From NCBI GenBank assembly GCA_031292525.1, contig JARLGY010000019.1, forward strand, positions 1-64,000: a DNA stretch of 64,000 nt. The letters are read 5' to 3'. A model generated the notes under the pieces. The model was not told the origin of the DNA. It ran no database searches and was given only the letters and a program-made list of their open reading frames with translations. Below are positions 17,410-25,115 of this stretch, in pieces. The number at the start of each line of letters is the position of its first letter. The stretch's first letter is position 1. Origin of the DNA: Flavipsychrobacter sp. Lineage in GTDB: Bacteria > Bacteroidota > Bacteroidia > Chitinophagales > Chitinophagaceae. The translations under genes were made by a program, and so were the position numbers.

Positions 17410-17873
17410 TAGATGGTGGTGGTATAATACATACTGTCGCAGGCAATGGAACAAGTACCTATACCGGTGATGGCGGTCTTGCAACAGATGCTGGAGTAGA
17501 TAATCCAGGAGGCCTGGGTTTTGATAATTGCGGCAATTTATTTATTTCCGAAGTCGGTGGACCTGCAGTGATTAGGGAAGTAATTTTTGATACATCTTGT
17601 CATATACATGCTGCGCAAAATGTGGGCGTAAATAACATAGTTAAGCTTACTGATGTAAAAACATATCCCAACCCTACCACTGATATTCTGCATATAGAAA
17701 CACCAACAGCCACATACTACACCCTGATAAATATGCTTGGTGCTATAATGCAGCAGGGTGATTTGAAATCAGGTGATAACAGTATTTCTGTAGCTGCACT
17801 GGCAAGTGGGGTTTATGTACTGGAAGTGAGTAGTTGCGAGAGTAGAATAGTGAAGAAAGTGGTGAAGCAGTAG
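17382..17873 (+). pseudogene. NHL-repeat T9SS substrate, C-terminal part (frameshifted)
   Basis: This frame is open from the T7 run (17376 onward) and encodes the last NHL blade and a type A T9SS sorting domain (VKTYPNPTTDILHIE to the end, ~70 residues, closing IVKKVVKQ). The ATG at 17382 lies mid-blade and is unlikely to be a real start. Together with the upstream part it would make a normal exported protein of ~450 aa. Without the join, the propeller would lack its surface-sorting signal. Confidence 0.7.
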
Positions 17874-17893
17874 GGGAAAGTTATGTGAGGCCC

Positions 17894-18050
17894 TGATTGG
17901 CTAATTGCAACGGCTCGGCGGATCCCGGGTCAGGCCCGGGATGACATGGCTATTGGGCTGGGTTATGTGGGTGCTTTGATCTGACTTATTGCAAGAATTC
18001 GGGAGATCCGGGGTCAAGCCCGAGATAACAGGGCTATTGCGGTGGATTAT
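17894..18050. repeat. Two diverged copies of a REP-like palindromic repeat
   Basis: Two units starting at 17894 and 17978 (period ~84 bases) share ATTGCAA, a core resembling GATCCCGGGTCAGGCCCGGG followed by ATGACA, and GGCTATTG. The core is a GC-rich hairpin (CCCGGGTC-A-GGCCCGGG). The second copy is more mutated (GATCCGGGGTCAAGCCCGAG). Cores of this kind are widely dispersed in bacterial intergenic DNA. They lie between the NHL gene and the convergent alpha operon. Confidence 0.7.
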
Positions 18051-18056
18051 AAAATG

Positions 18057-18091
18057 AAAGAACCCGGCAACTGTTAGTAGCCGGGTTCTTT
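18057..18091 (-). terminator. Terminator at the 3' end of the alpha operon
   Basis: AAAGAACCCGGC (18057-18068) pairs with GCCGGGTTCTTT (18080-18091), a 12-bp perfect stem with A/T flanks on both strands, 38 bases past the rplQ stop. Symmetry suggests it works in both directions. Confidence 0.92.
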
Positions 18092-18128
18092 ATTATTGTT
18101 GTATAATGAACGTTAGTTCATAACTGTA

Positions 18129-18671
18129 TTAAGCAGTTGCCTCTTCAGTACCTTCAGCAGCTGGTGCTTCAGGAGTAGTTTCAACAGCTGGAGCTTCTGT
18201 AGCTTCAACGGCGGCGGGAGCAGCAGTTGTAGCAGCTTTAGCGCCACCACCTGCACGGCGGCTACGGCGTGTTTTCTTACCTTCTTTCTCAGAGCTGTCC
18301 TTAGTGTACAGTTCGTTAAAGTCAACCAGTTCTATCATTGCCATATCAGCAGCATCACCAGCACGTGTTGGCAGCTTAATGATACGTGTATAGCCACCTG
18401 GACGGTCAGCAATCTTATCGCTGATCACACCAAAAAGTTCCTTGATGGCTTCTTTATCCTGCAGTTTGCTGAATACAACACGACGGTTGTTCATGTTATC
18501 CACTTTACTGCGATTGATCAGGGGTTCTGCATACACACGCAAAGCCTTAGCTTTTGCCAAGGTAGTAGTGATACGTTTGTGCTCTATAAGCTGGCAGGTA
18601 AGGTTAGAAAGTAACGCTTTCCTGTGTGCCGTTTTACGGCCTAAATTGTTGATTTTGTCTCCGTGACGCAT
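18129..18671 (-). CDS. rplQ: 50S ribosomal protein L17
   Basis: Large-subunit protein near the exit tunnel. The first ~120 residues are classical L17: [20 protein letters not shown] at the start, [16 protein letters not shown], then [20 protein letters not shown]. The protein runs to 180 aa because of a Lys/Arg patch ([11 protein letters not shown]) followed by an Ala/Pro/Glu/Thr-rich low-complexity tail of ~45 residues. Such tails are common on Bacteroidota L17. It follows rpoA, from which it is separated by a terminator-like hairpin. Confidence 0.97.
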   Translation of the reverse strand: MRHGDKINNLGRKTAHRKALLSNLTCQLIEHKRITTTLAKAKALRVYAEPLINRSKVDNMNNRRVVFSKLQDKEAIKELFGVISDKIADRPGGYTRIIKLPTRAGDAADMAMIELVDFNELYTKDSSEKEGKKTRRSRRAGGGAKAATTAAPAAVEATEAPAVETTPEAPAAEGTEEATA

Positions 18672-18755
18672 GACTGTTTTGTTTTTGAACCGCTATTAGC
18701 GGCTATTCACCCGCAACCGTGTCAAGGAATTGCAGGCTACTTATGTGATAAAAAA

Positions 18756-18791
18756 AGGTCAGAATGTATGGAACCCCATATATTCTGACCT
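18756..18791 (-). terminator. Terminator-like hairpin between rpoA and rplQ
   Basis: AGGTCAGAAT (18756-18765) pairs with ATTCTGACCT (18782-18791), with an inner ATGG/CCAT pairing. On the minus strand the hairpin is followed by seven T. It lies inside the operon, so it would reduce rplQ relative to rpoA unless read through or countered by a second promoter. Confidence 0.75.
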
Positions 18792-18804
18792 GCATAAAAT
18801 TTAC

Positions 18805-19800
18805 TTATTCTTCTCCTCTGCGGAATTTGCTGATATCCATACCGAAGTGCAAACCACGTTCGTGTAATACCTGCTCAATTTCAGAAAGTGACTTCTGACC
18901 GAAGTTGCGGAACTTCATCAGTTCTTCCTGTGTGTACTGTACCAGTTCGCTCAGTGAGTTGATCTTAGCTGCTTTAAGGCAGTTGAATGCACGTACTGAA
19001 AGTTCCAGATCTTCAAGTGGTGTATGCAGCACTTTACGCAGTTGCAAAGTTTCTTCATCCACTACTGTTTCTTTTTCTTCGCGTTTTGTATCCAGGCTGA
19101 TGTTTTCATCTGTGATGATCATCAGGTGCTGAATGAGAATGCGTGAAGCTTCTTTAACTGCTTCTTCAGGATGTATAGTACCATCTGTGATCACTTCCAT
19201 GATCAGTTTTTCGAAATCCGTACGTTGTTCAACGCGGGTATTTTCGATAGTGTATTTTACATTCTTGATCGGCGTGTATATAGAATCGATAGCAATGATA
19301 CCTACAGAACCATCTTTAGGACGATTCTCTTCGCTTGGCACATAACCACGACCTTTACCAACAAATATTTCTATTACAAAATTAGTGTTAGGCTCCATGT
19401 TGCAGATGATCAACTCTGGGTTCATCACCTGGAAGTTTGGCAGCGCTTCACCAATCATACCGGCAGTAAAAACTTCCTGGCCTTTTATGTTCAGTTCTAC
19501 CCTGTCACCATTTACATCACTTTCACCTATTGCTTTAAAACGTACTTGTTTCAGGTTCAGGATGATTTCTGTAACGTCTTCAAGCACACCTTTGATAGTA
19601 GCAAACTCGTGATCCGCACCAGCAATTTTTATAGCTGTTATCGCATAGCCTTCCAGAGAGGAAAGCAGTACGCGGCGCAGCGCGTTACCAATAGTAACAC
19701 CGTAACCGGGCTCTAATGGACGGAACTCAAACTGTGCTTCAAAGTCAGTAGTTTTCTGCAGCGCAATTTTATCCGGCTTTTGAAAATTCAATATGGCCAT
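18805..19800 (-). CDS. rpoA: DNA-directed RNA polymerase alpha subunit
   Basis: 331 aa, full-length. The N-terminal dimerisation/assembly domain (1-~235) holds FRPLEPGYGVTIGNALRRVL and SSLEGYAITA. The C-terminal domain (~255-325) contains LSVRAFNCLKAAKINSLSEL and LMKFRNFGQKSLSEIEQVL, which contact promoter DNA and activators. It lies between rpsD and rplQ, the standard alpha-operon order. Hairpin-forming sequences lie on both sides of the gene. Confidence 0.98.
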   Translation of the reverse strand: MAILNFQKPDKIALQKTTDFEAQFEFRPLEPGYGVTIGNALRRVLLSSLEGYAITAIKIAGADHEFATIKGVLEDVTEIILNLKQVRFKAIGESDVNGDRVELNIKGQEVFTAGMIGEALPNFQVMNPELIICNMEPNTNFVIEIFVGKGRGYVPSEENRPKDGSVGIIAIDSIYTPIKNVKYTIENTRVEQRTDFEKLIMEVITDGTIHPEEAVKEASRILIQHLMIITDENISLDTKREEKETVVDEETLQLRKVLHTPLEDLELSVRAFNCLKAAKINSLSELVQYTQEELMKFRNFGQKSLSEIEQVLHERGLHFGMDISKFRRGEE

Positions 19801-19862
19801 ATTGAGATTTATTTATTTTTTTGAAATTGTTTACAATTGAAAAAAGAACCTGGTAAATAAAA

Positions 19863-19890
19863 GGGGTAAGCCCCTGGTTAAAGGGGCTTA
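19863..19890 (-). promoter_or_regulatory. Alternative-pairing hairpin between rpsD and rpoA
   Basis: TAAGCCCC (19867-19874) pairs with GGGGCTTA (19883-19890); the same CCCC can instead pair with GGGG at 19863-19866. The two hairpins exclude one another. The site lies in the 94-base gap between rpsD and rpoA. It could be a weak terminator or a processing or regulatory structure; no function is proven. Confidence 0.4.
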
Positions 19891-19895
19891 AAATA

Positions 19896-20501
19896 TTACT
19901 TAGAATAAAGTTCTACTATCAGTTGTTCCTTAATGTTTTCCGGTACATAATCCCTTTCAGGATGGGTAAGGTAAGTACCTTTCATATCTTTTTCACTCCA
20001 TTCAACCCAGTTGATCTTAGGATTTTTTCCACGGATCATACCAGAAACGGTAACATTCACTTTGCTCTTTGGTTTCAGTTCAATAACATCACCTGGTTTC
20101 AGGCTATAAGATGGTATGTTCACTGTTTCACCATTTACCATGATGTGTTTGTGCGACACTAGCTGACGAGCAGCAGGGCGTGTAGGCGCAACACCCATAC
20201 GGTAAACTGTATTGTCTAAACGAGCTTCAAGCAACTTGATGAGGTTTTCACCAGTTGCGCCTTTTTGGCGAGATGCTTCTACGTAAGTATTTGCAAATTG
20301 CTTTTCGAGCAGGCCATAAGTGTATTTTGCTTTCTGCTTTTCTTTAAGCTGTATAGCATATTCACTTGGCGCTTTGCGCTTACGTGTTCCGCCGTGCTGG
20401 CCGGGAGGGTTGCTCTGCTTTTGCAGGCTTTTGCCTGATCCTAGGATAGGCTCGCCGAAGATGCGGCAAATTCTGTTCTTTGGTCCTGTATAACGCGCCA
20501 T
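19896..20501 (-). CDS. rpsD: 30S ribosomal protein S4
   Basis: 201 aa. Primary 16S rRNA binder that nucleates 30S assembly. Starts MARYTGPKNRICRIFGEPI; contains the S4 RNA-binding fold LLEARLDNTVYRMG followed by PTRPAARQLVSHKHIMVNG. The N-terminal Zn-type cysteines of some S4 proteins are not present as a cluster. In other bacteria S4 represses the alpha operon, so the structured gaps in this operon are candidate targets. Confidence 0.98.
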   Translation of the reverse strand: MARYTGPKNRICRIFGEPILGSGKSLQKQSNPPGQHGGTRKRKAPSEYAIQLKEKQKAKYTYGLLEKQFANTYVEASRQKGATGENLIKLLEARLDNTVYRMGVAPTRPAARQLVSHKHIMVNGETVNIPSYSLKPGDVIELKPKSKVNVTVSGMIRGKNPKINWVEWSEKDMKGTYLTHPERDYVPENIKEQLIVELYSK

Positions 20502-20609
20502 TGACGATTTTTTTGTTTACCTGCTCCGTCTCATTTAAAAATCGTAAAAGCCGATCCGGAACAGGGGATTATGAAAAATTGATTGTCTCTTTGTATTGTG
20601 CTGTGCAGA

Positions 20610-21011
20610 TTATACACGGCGTTTTTTAGCTGGGCGGCAGCCATTGTGCGGTAATGGAGTGATATCCTTGATAGAAGTGATCTCAATACCATTGTTGCTT
20701 AAACCACGGATAGCGCTTTCGCGTCCAGATCCTGGTCCTTTCACATAAACGTCAACTCTCTTCAGGCCAGCGTCTGTTGCTACTTTAGCACAGTCCTGTG
20801 CTGCAAGCTGGGCAGCATACGGTGTGTTTTTCTTAGAACCGCGGAAGCCCATCTTACCAGCGGAAGACCAGGATATTACCTGACCTGTTTTGTTAGTGAT
20901 GCTGATGATGATGTTATTGAAGGTTGCACTGATGTGCACATCGCCATGAGTATCTACTTTTACGATCCGCTTTTTAGCGGCGGTTTTAGCGGTTGATTGC
21001 GCTTTTGCCAT
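20610..21011 (-). CDS. rpsK: 30S ribosomal protein S11
   Basis: 133 aa; platform protein of the small subunit. Shows [20 protein letters not shown], the conserved [20 protein letters not shown] segment, [13 protein letters not shown] and the C-terminus [11 protein letters not shown]. The N-terminus is a short Ala/Lys-rich extension. It sits between rpsM and rpsD with unusually long intergenic gaps (106 and 108 bases). Confidence 0.98.
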   Translation of the reverse strand: MAKAQSTAKTAAKKRIVKVDTHGDVHISATFNNIIISITNKTGQVISWSSAGKMGFRGSKKNTPYAAQLAAQDCAKVATDAGLKRVDVYVKGPGSGRESAIRGLSNNGIEITSIKDITPLPHNGCRPAKKRRV

Positions 21012-21063
21012 TTTCTTTTAAAAATAAGGTAGTCAAAAAATGTTTAACCGGTATTACGCGGTC

Positions 21064-21116
21064 CTTAACCATTCCTCCCCGGTGCACCAAACAACCGGAT
21101 CCGGCAATGGTTTAAG
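21064..21116 (-). promoter_or_regulatory. Long-range stem in the rpsM-rpsK gap
   Basis: CTTAACCATT (21064-21073) can pair with AATGGTTTAAG (21106-21116), with one bulged base. The enclosed sequence includes the perfect palindrome CCGGATCCGG (21094-21103). It fills the gap upstream of rpsK on the transcript. Possible ribosomal-protein leader; inference only. Confidence 0.35.
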
Positions 21117-21117
21117 A

Positions 21118-21498
21118 TTATTTCTTAGGTGCTTTCTTCTTCCCTGCAACTGTCTTACGCTTACCTTTACGAGTACGGCTGTTGGTACGAGTGCGCTGAC
21201 CACGTAAAGGAAGACCTTTACGGTGACGTACACCACGATAACATGCAATATCCATTAGGCGCTTGATGTTCATTTGCACTTCAGAACGGAGCTGACCTTC
21301 TACTTTAAACTCGCTGTTGATGATATTACGAATGGCAGTCTGCTCTTCATCGTTCCACTCAGCGGCTTTCTTGTCATAATGAATGCCGGCTTTGTCGAGG
21401 ATGTACTGGGCAGTACTTGGTCCAATACCATAAATGTAGGTGAGTGCGATCTCACCGCGCTTGTTTCTAGGAAGATCAATACCAGCTATACGAGCCAT
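21118..21498 (-). CDS. rpsM: 30S ribosomal protein S13
   Basis: 126 aa; head protein of the small subunit that contacts the P-site tRNA and the large subunit. Starts [19 protein letters not shown], has [30 protein letters not shown] and [18 protein letters not shown]. Length and motifs are normal. It follows rpmJ by 36 bases. Confidence 0.98.
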   Translation of the reverse strand: MARIAGIDLPRNKRGEIALTYIYGIGPSTAQYILDKAGIHYDKKAAEWNDEEQTAIRNIINSEFKVEGQLRSEVQMNIKRLMDIACYRGVRHRKGLPLRGQRTRTNSRTRKGKRKTVAGKKKAPKK

Positions 21499-21534
21499 TA
21501 ATATTGAATATTTAAATTAAAAATTAAGAAAAAA

Positions 21535-21651
21535 TTATCCTTGTCTTTGTTTGAAGCGTGGGTTCTTTTTGTTGATGATGTACAGTTTCCCTTTACGGCG
21601 TACAATCTTACAATCAGCACTGCGCTTCTTGATAGCTGCTCTAACCTTCAT
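21535..21651 (-). CDS. rpmJ: 50S ribosomal protein L36
   Basis: 38 aa, found by translating the gap between infA and rpsM on the minus strand: [20 protein letters not shown] at the start and ending NPRFKQRQG. It is the Cys-poor form: only Cys14 of the zinc-ribbon set remains, and the second CxxC and the His are missing, as is usual in Bacteroidota. It starts 18 bases after the infA stop. Confidence 0.96.
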   Translation of the reverse strand: MKVRAAIKKRSADCKIVRRKGKLYIINKKNPRFKQRQG

Positions 21652-21669
21652 AACCGGTTATTTTTGTTT

Positions 21670-21888
21670 TTATTTGTAACGATATATAATACGACCCCTA
21701 CTCAAATCGTAAGGGCTCATTTCTACTCCAACTTTATCTCCGGGTAGTATCCGTATGTAGTGCATACGCATCTTGCCAGAGATGGTGGCTAATATTTCGT
21801 GACCGTTTTCGAGGCGCACACGAAACATAGCATTTGACAAAGCTTCGACGATTGTCCCGTCTTGTTTGATTAAAGACTGTTTAGCCAT
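21670..21888 (-). CDS. infA: Translation initiation factor IF-1
   Basis: 72 aa, one S1-like OB fold: [20 protein letters not shown], then [20 protein letters not shown] and [20 protein letters not shown]. Binds the 30S A site during initiation. It is the first gene of this transcript; the usual upstream partners secY and map are absent. A -7/-33 promoter lies directly upstream, with a very short leader. Confidence 0.98.
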   Translation of the reverse strand: MAKQSLIKQDGTIVEALSNAMFRVRLENGHEILATISGKMRMHYIRILPGDKVGVEMSPYDLSRGRIIYRYK

Positions 21889-21901
21889 ATTTTAAGGACT
21901 G

Positions 21902-21929
21902 CAAAGGTAATGAAAATATTTTATCCCAA
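21902..21929 (-). promoter_or_regulatory. Promoter of the infA/alpha operon
   Basis: On the minus strand a -33 TTG (21927-21929) is followed after 17 bases by TACCTTTG (21902-21909), matching TTG-N17-23-TAnnTTTG. The -7 box ends 13 bases before the infA ATG. Confidence 0.65.
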
Positions 21930-22122
21930 TAAAGATATTTTCAGAAAAAATTATTTTTTGCTGAAATATTGAGAAACCTATGCATTTTGTGGTGTAAAAA
22001 TGGCAAATGGATGCTTATCTGCTCCTGACATGCCAAGTTTAATTGCAAAACAATTAAAGAACCGTTATTTTATTTATATCTATTCCACCACAATTACTTT
22101 CTCCCCTATCCTTTTTTAAACT

Positions 22123-22698
22123 TTATACCATCGGTGACATTACCAAGGTTTTCGCCCAGGCTAATAATGACGGGTATTGTTCATCAATAAAATCGTGTGG
22201 TAATTCAAAAGCAGGGTACTTTGTAGTGAGGAATACGGTGTGCATACCCAAACGTTTGCCAAACTCCATATCGCTCATGGTATTACCTACCATTACCGAA
22301 TTTCTAAAGTCGATATTAGGGAAATCTTCTTTTGCCTGCAGCCCCATGCCGGTATTGGGCTTACGGTTATGGTCCTGGTCGCTTATCGCGATACAGGAGT
22401 AAACCTTGTCTATTCTTCCGCCAGCATCCTTAACCTGTGCAATCATGTTCACCGAAATGTCTTTCAGTGCCTCCATGCTCATAATGCCGCGGCCTACGCC
22501 ACGCTGATTGGTAACCACCACAATAGTGCTGAAAATATGGCTTAGCGTACTTATAGAAGACAGTACGCCTTCGTGAAACTCAAATTCTTTCCACGACGTA
22601 ATGTAAGACCCTACACTTTCTACATTGATTACTCCATCTCGGTCCAGAAACAAGGTACGGCTATCATCGTTGCCGCCCTCTATATTAAAGGGGTTCAT
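22123..22698 (-). CDS. gmhB: HAD-IIIA hydrolase, GmhB-like heptose-bisphosphate phosphatase
   Basis: 191 aa. HAD motif I is FLDRDGVIN (Asp19, Asp21), motif II TNQRGVGRG, motif III RKPNTGM, and motif IV reads VGNTMSDMEFG. Relatives remove the 7-phosphate of D-glycero-D-manno-heptose 1,7-bisphosphate during lipopolysaccharide or S-layer heptose synthesis. In motif IV the first acidic residue of the usual GD is Asn here, and the Cys cluster of the GmhB zinc loop is missing, so the exact substrate is uncertain. It follows gmhA with a 12-base gap, which supports the pathway. Confidence 0.8.
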   Translation of the reverse strand: MNPFNIEGGNDDSRTLFLDRDGVINVESVGSYITSWKEFEFHEGVLSSISTLSHIFSTIVVVTNQRGVGRGIMSMEALKDISVNMIAQVKDAGGRIDKVYSCIAISDQDHNRKPNTGMGLQAKEDFPNIDFRNSVMVGNTMSDMEFGKRLGMHTVFLTTKYPAFELPHDFIDEQYPSLLAWAKTLVMSPMV

Positions 22699-22710
22699 TT
22701 TATAATATTT

Positions 22711-23283
22711 TTAAAAAAGTTCCTGTTCAACTAACTGACAAATAATATGCCCAACCATTATATGTGCTTCCTGTATCCTCGGTGTATCATTACTAGGCAC
22801 GTTTACCAGATAGTCGCATATATTTTTCATTTTTCCACCACCCTCACCTGTTAACCCTACACTAATCATACCATTTTCTTTAGCTTGTTCTATAGCCTTT
22901 ATGATATTAACAGAATTACCAGATGTACTTAAAGCAACTAAAACATCGCCTTTCTTGCCCATTCCCTTTATCATACGACTATAGACCACATCGTACCCAT
23001 AATCGTTGGCCACTGCAGTCATATACGATGAATTGCAGTGTAGAGCTTCAGAAGGCAAAGGATCGCGGTCTGTATAGAAGCGGCCACTGAACTCTGCCGC
23101 CAGGTGCTGCGCATCGGCTGCACTGCCTCCATTACCGCAGAAGAGCACCTTGTTGCCATTTTTAAAGGCATCAGTCATAAGTGCCGTAATCTTTTCAATG
23201 GTGTCCAGCAAGGCTGGGTTTTCCAGTATGCGTTGCTTGGTGGTTACCGAGGCGGTAATAATATCTTTTATTGCTGTCTGCAT
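22711..23283 (-). CDS. gmhA: Sedoheptulose 7-phosphate isomerase (SIS domain)
   Basis: 190 aa, first step of ADP/GDP-heptose synthesis. SIS-fold motifs: VLFCGNGGSAADAQHLAAEF, FYTDRDPLPSEAL, VALSTSGNSVNI and GLTGEGGGKM. The His/Glu pair around AEF and QEAHIMVGH near the C-terminus fits GmhA. It is co-transcribed with the GmhB-like phosphatase; the kinase (HddA or HldE) is not in this window. Confidence 0.93.
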   Translation of the reverse strand: MQTAIKDIITASVTTKQRILENPALLDTIEKITALMTDAFKNGNKVLFCGNGGSAADAQHLAAEFSGRFYTDRDPLPSEALHCNSSYMTAVANDYGYDVVYSRMIKGMGKKGDVLVALSTSGNSVNIIKAIEQAKENGMISVGLTGEGGGKMKNICDYLVNVPSNDTPRIQEAHIMVGHIICQLVEQELF

Positions 23284-23310
23284 AATTTTAAAGTCGCTAA
23301 AAATACAAAA

Positions 23311-23331
23311 AGCGCACGGAATACGTGCGCT
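23311..23331 (-). terminator. Terminator of queA
   Basis: AGCGCACG (23311-23318) pairs with CGTGCGCT (23324-23331); on the minus strand TTTTTGTATTTTT follows. It lies 42 bases past the queA stop. Confidence 0.88.
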
Positions 23332-23373
23332 ATTAAAACGTTTTTCTATCGTTAATTATTGTAAATGAACAAA

Positions 23374-24423
23374 TTATATTACCAGCATTGCATCACCATA
23401 GCTGAAGAAGCGATACTTTTCTTTTATAGCGGTCTGGTAAGCTTCCATTGTAAGGTCGTAACCGGCAAATGCACAAACCATGATCAACAGGCTGGTTTTA
23501 GGCAGGTGAAAGTTTGTAACCAGTGAATTAGCTATAGAAAACTCATATGGCGGGTGTATGAACAGGTTTGTCCATCCTTCCTGCTGTTTCAGCAAACCTT
23601 GTGCTGTTACAGAGCTTTCAAGAGCACGCATGCTGGTAGTACCTATAGAACAAATGTTCCTTTTTTCAATTTTCGCCTTGTTAACTATCTGGGTAGCGTA
23701 GTCGGTAACGTTAAAGTATTCAGCGTCCATTTTATGCTTGCTCAGGTCTTCAACTTCTATAGGGCGGAAGGTACCTAAACCGGTATGTAATGTCACCTCA
23801 GCAAAGTTCACCCCTACTATTTCAAGGCGTTTTATGAGCTCACGGCTAAAGTGGAGGCCAGCGGTAGGTGCAGCAACTGCTCCTTCGTACTTAGCATATA
23901 CAGTTTGGTAGCGTTCTTTATCTTCTTCTTCAGGCTTGCGTTTGATGTACTTTGGCAACGGGGTTTCGCCCAGTGTTTCCAGCATATCTTTAAAATCCTG
24001 TTCGCTGCCATCAAAAAGGAAGCGTATGGTACGCCCACGAGATGTAGTATTATCAATTACTTCGGCTACCAGCTCATCATTATCACCAAAATACAGCTTG
24101 TTACCTACACGTATTTTACGGGCAGGGTCAACGATAACATCCCAAAGATGGTTTGGCTTATTCAGTTCACGCAGTAAAAACACTTCAATTTTGGCACCAG
24201 TCTTTTCTTTACGGCCATAAAGGCGTGCAGGAAAAACTTTAGTGTTATTTACCACCATTACATCCTTATCGTTGTAATAGCTTAAAATGTCCTTGAAGGT
24301 CTTATGCTCAATCTTGCCGGTATCCTTATGAACAATCATCAGGCGGCTTTCTTCACGTGTCTTTGTTGGATGTTGCGCTATTAGATTTAACGGTAATTCG
24401 AATTTGAATTGCGACAACTTCAT
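23374..24423 (-). CDS. queA: S-adenosylmethionine:tRNA ribosyltransferase-isomerase
   Basis: 349 aa from the ATG at 24423 ([19 protein letters not shown]). It transfers the ribosyl moiety of SAM to preQ1-tRNA to form epoxyqueuosine. Motifs include [10 protein letters not shown], the [13 protein letters not shown] segment, [28 protein letters not shown], and [17 protein letters not shown] near the end. The frame is open further upstream, but family alignment points to this start. No preQ1-type aptamer was seen upstream. Confidence 0.96.
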   Translation of the reverse strand: MKLSQFKFELPLNLIAQHPTKTREESRLMIVHKDTGKIEHKTFKDILSYYNDKDVMVVNNTKVFPARLYGRKEKTGAKIEVFLLRELNKPNHLWDVIVDPARKIRVGNKLYFGDNDELVAEVIDNTTSRGRTIRFLFDGSEQDFKDMLETLGETPLPKYIKRKPEEEDKERYQTVYAKYEGAVAAPTAGLHFSRELIKRLEIVGVNFAEVTLHTGLGTFRPIEVEDLSKHKMDAEYFNVTDYATQIVNKAKIEKRNICSIGTTSMRALESSVTAQGLLKQQEGWTNLFIHPPYEFSIANSLVTNFHLPKTSLLIMVCAFAGYDLTMEAYQTAIKEKYRFFSYGDAMLVI

Positions 24424-24553
24424 ATTTGGAGAATATAATTTAAAAGTTGGCGAAGATAGCGAAAAAAATACCTTTATCCAATAAAATATTTTATCGTTAT
24501 ATGTTTTGGACCTGCCGTAACCAGAGTTTGCAAGCACTATAAACCCCAAAAAA

Positions 24554-24579
24554 CAGGGCTTAATAAACATTAAGCCCTG
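24554..24579 (-). terminator. Terminator of the FKBP gene
   Basis: CAGGGCTTAA (24554-24563) pairs with TTAAGCCCTG (24570-24579); six T follow on the minus strand. Confidence 0.88.
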
Positions 24580-24604
24580 CAATGAATATGTTACATTCTT
24601 ATCC

Positions 24605-25039
24605 TTAGTTGATACCCAGTAATTCTACATCAAATATCAAAGTACTGTTAGGACCTATCTGTGCACTTACCTGCCTGTCGCCATAGCCCAGTTCAGATGG
24701 AATAAAGAACCTGTACTTGCTGCCAACAGACATCAAAGGCACTCCTTCTGTCCAGCCCTTGATAACTGCCTGCAAAGGAAAACTTGCGGGCTGGCCGCGC
24801 TGTACAGAGCTATCAAATATAGTACCGTCTATCAGTGTGCCGTGATAATGGCATGTTACTTTATTTGCTGCTGTTGGTTTAGGTCCGGTACCTTCTGTAA
24901 GTACTTCGTACTGCAGACCACTTGGGGTTGTGACAATGCCTGGTTTCTGCTTGTTCGCTTCTAGGAAATCCTGACCTGCTTTTAAATTTGCTGCTGCTGC
25001 TTCGTTTTTCATTTTAAATAATTTATCTGCTACACCCAT
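24605..25039 (-). CDS. FKBP-type peptidyl-prolyl cis-trans isomerase
   Basis: 144 aa from the ATG at 25039 ([10 protein letters not shown]); an in-frame ATG at 25099 would add 20 residues with no family resemblance. An N-terminal helical region ([17 protein letters not shown]) precedes the FKBP fold (~52-144), with [35 protein letters not shown], and [19 protein letters not shown]. It resembles the FkpA/Mip type but has no export signal with this start, so it is probably cytoplasmic. It lies 76 bases after the T9SS protein on the same strand, with its own terminator. Confidence 0.92.
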   Translation of the reverse strand: MGVADKLFKMKNEAAAANLKAGQDFLEANKQKPGIVTTPSGLQYEVLTEGTGPKPTAANKVTCHYHGTLIDGTIFDSSVQRGQPASFPLQAVIKGWTEGVPLMSVGSKYRFFIPSELGYGDRQVSAQIGPNSTLIFDVELLGIN

Positions 25040-25115
25040 TACGGTTGAATTAGGCCCGCAATTTAAGGATAATAAATTATTTGAAACCACATTAGACATT
25101 CTATCTCACCACAGG

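Noticed and set aside
24424-24582. N-terminal extension of queA
   Set aside because: The extra residues match no QueA family start and the region is intergenic in character.
24424-24600. preQ1 riboswitch upstream of queA
   Set aside because: The 5' region of queA is short and AT-rich with no aptamer-like loop or pseudoknot pattern; the hairpin there is the terminator of the FKBP gene.
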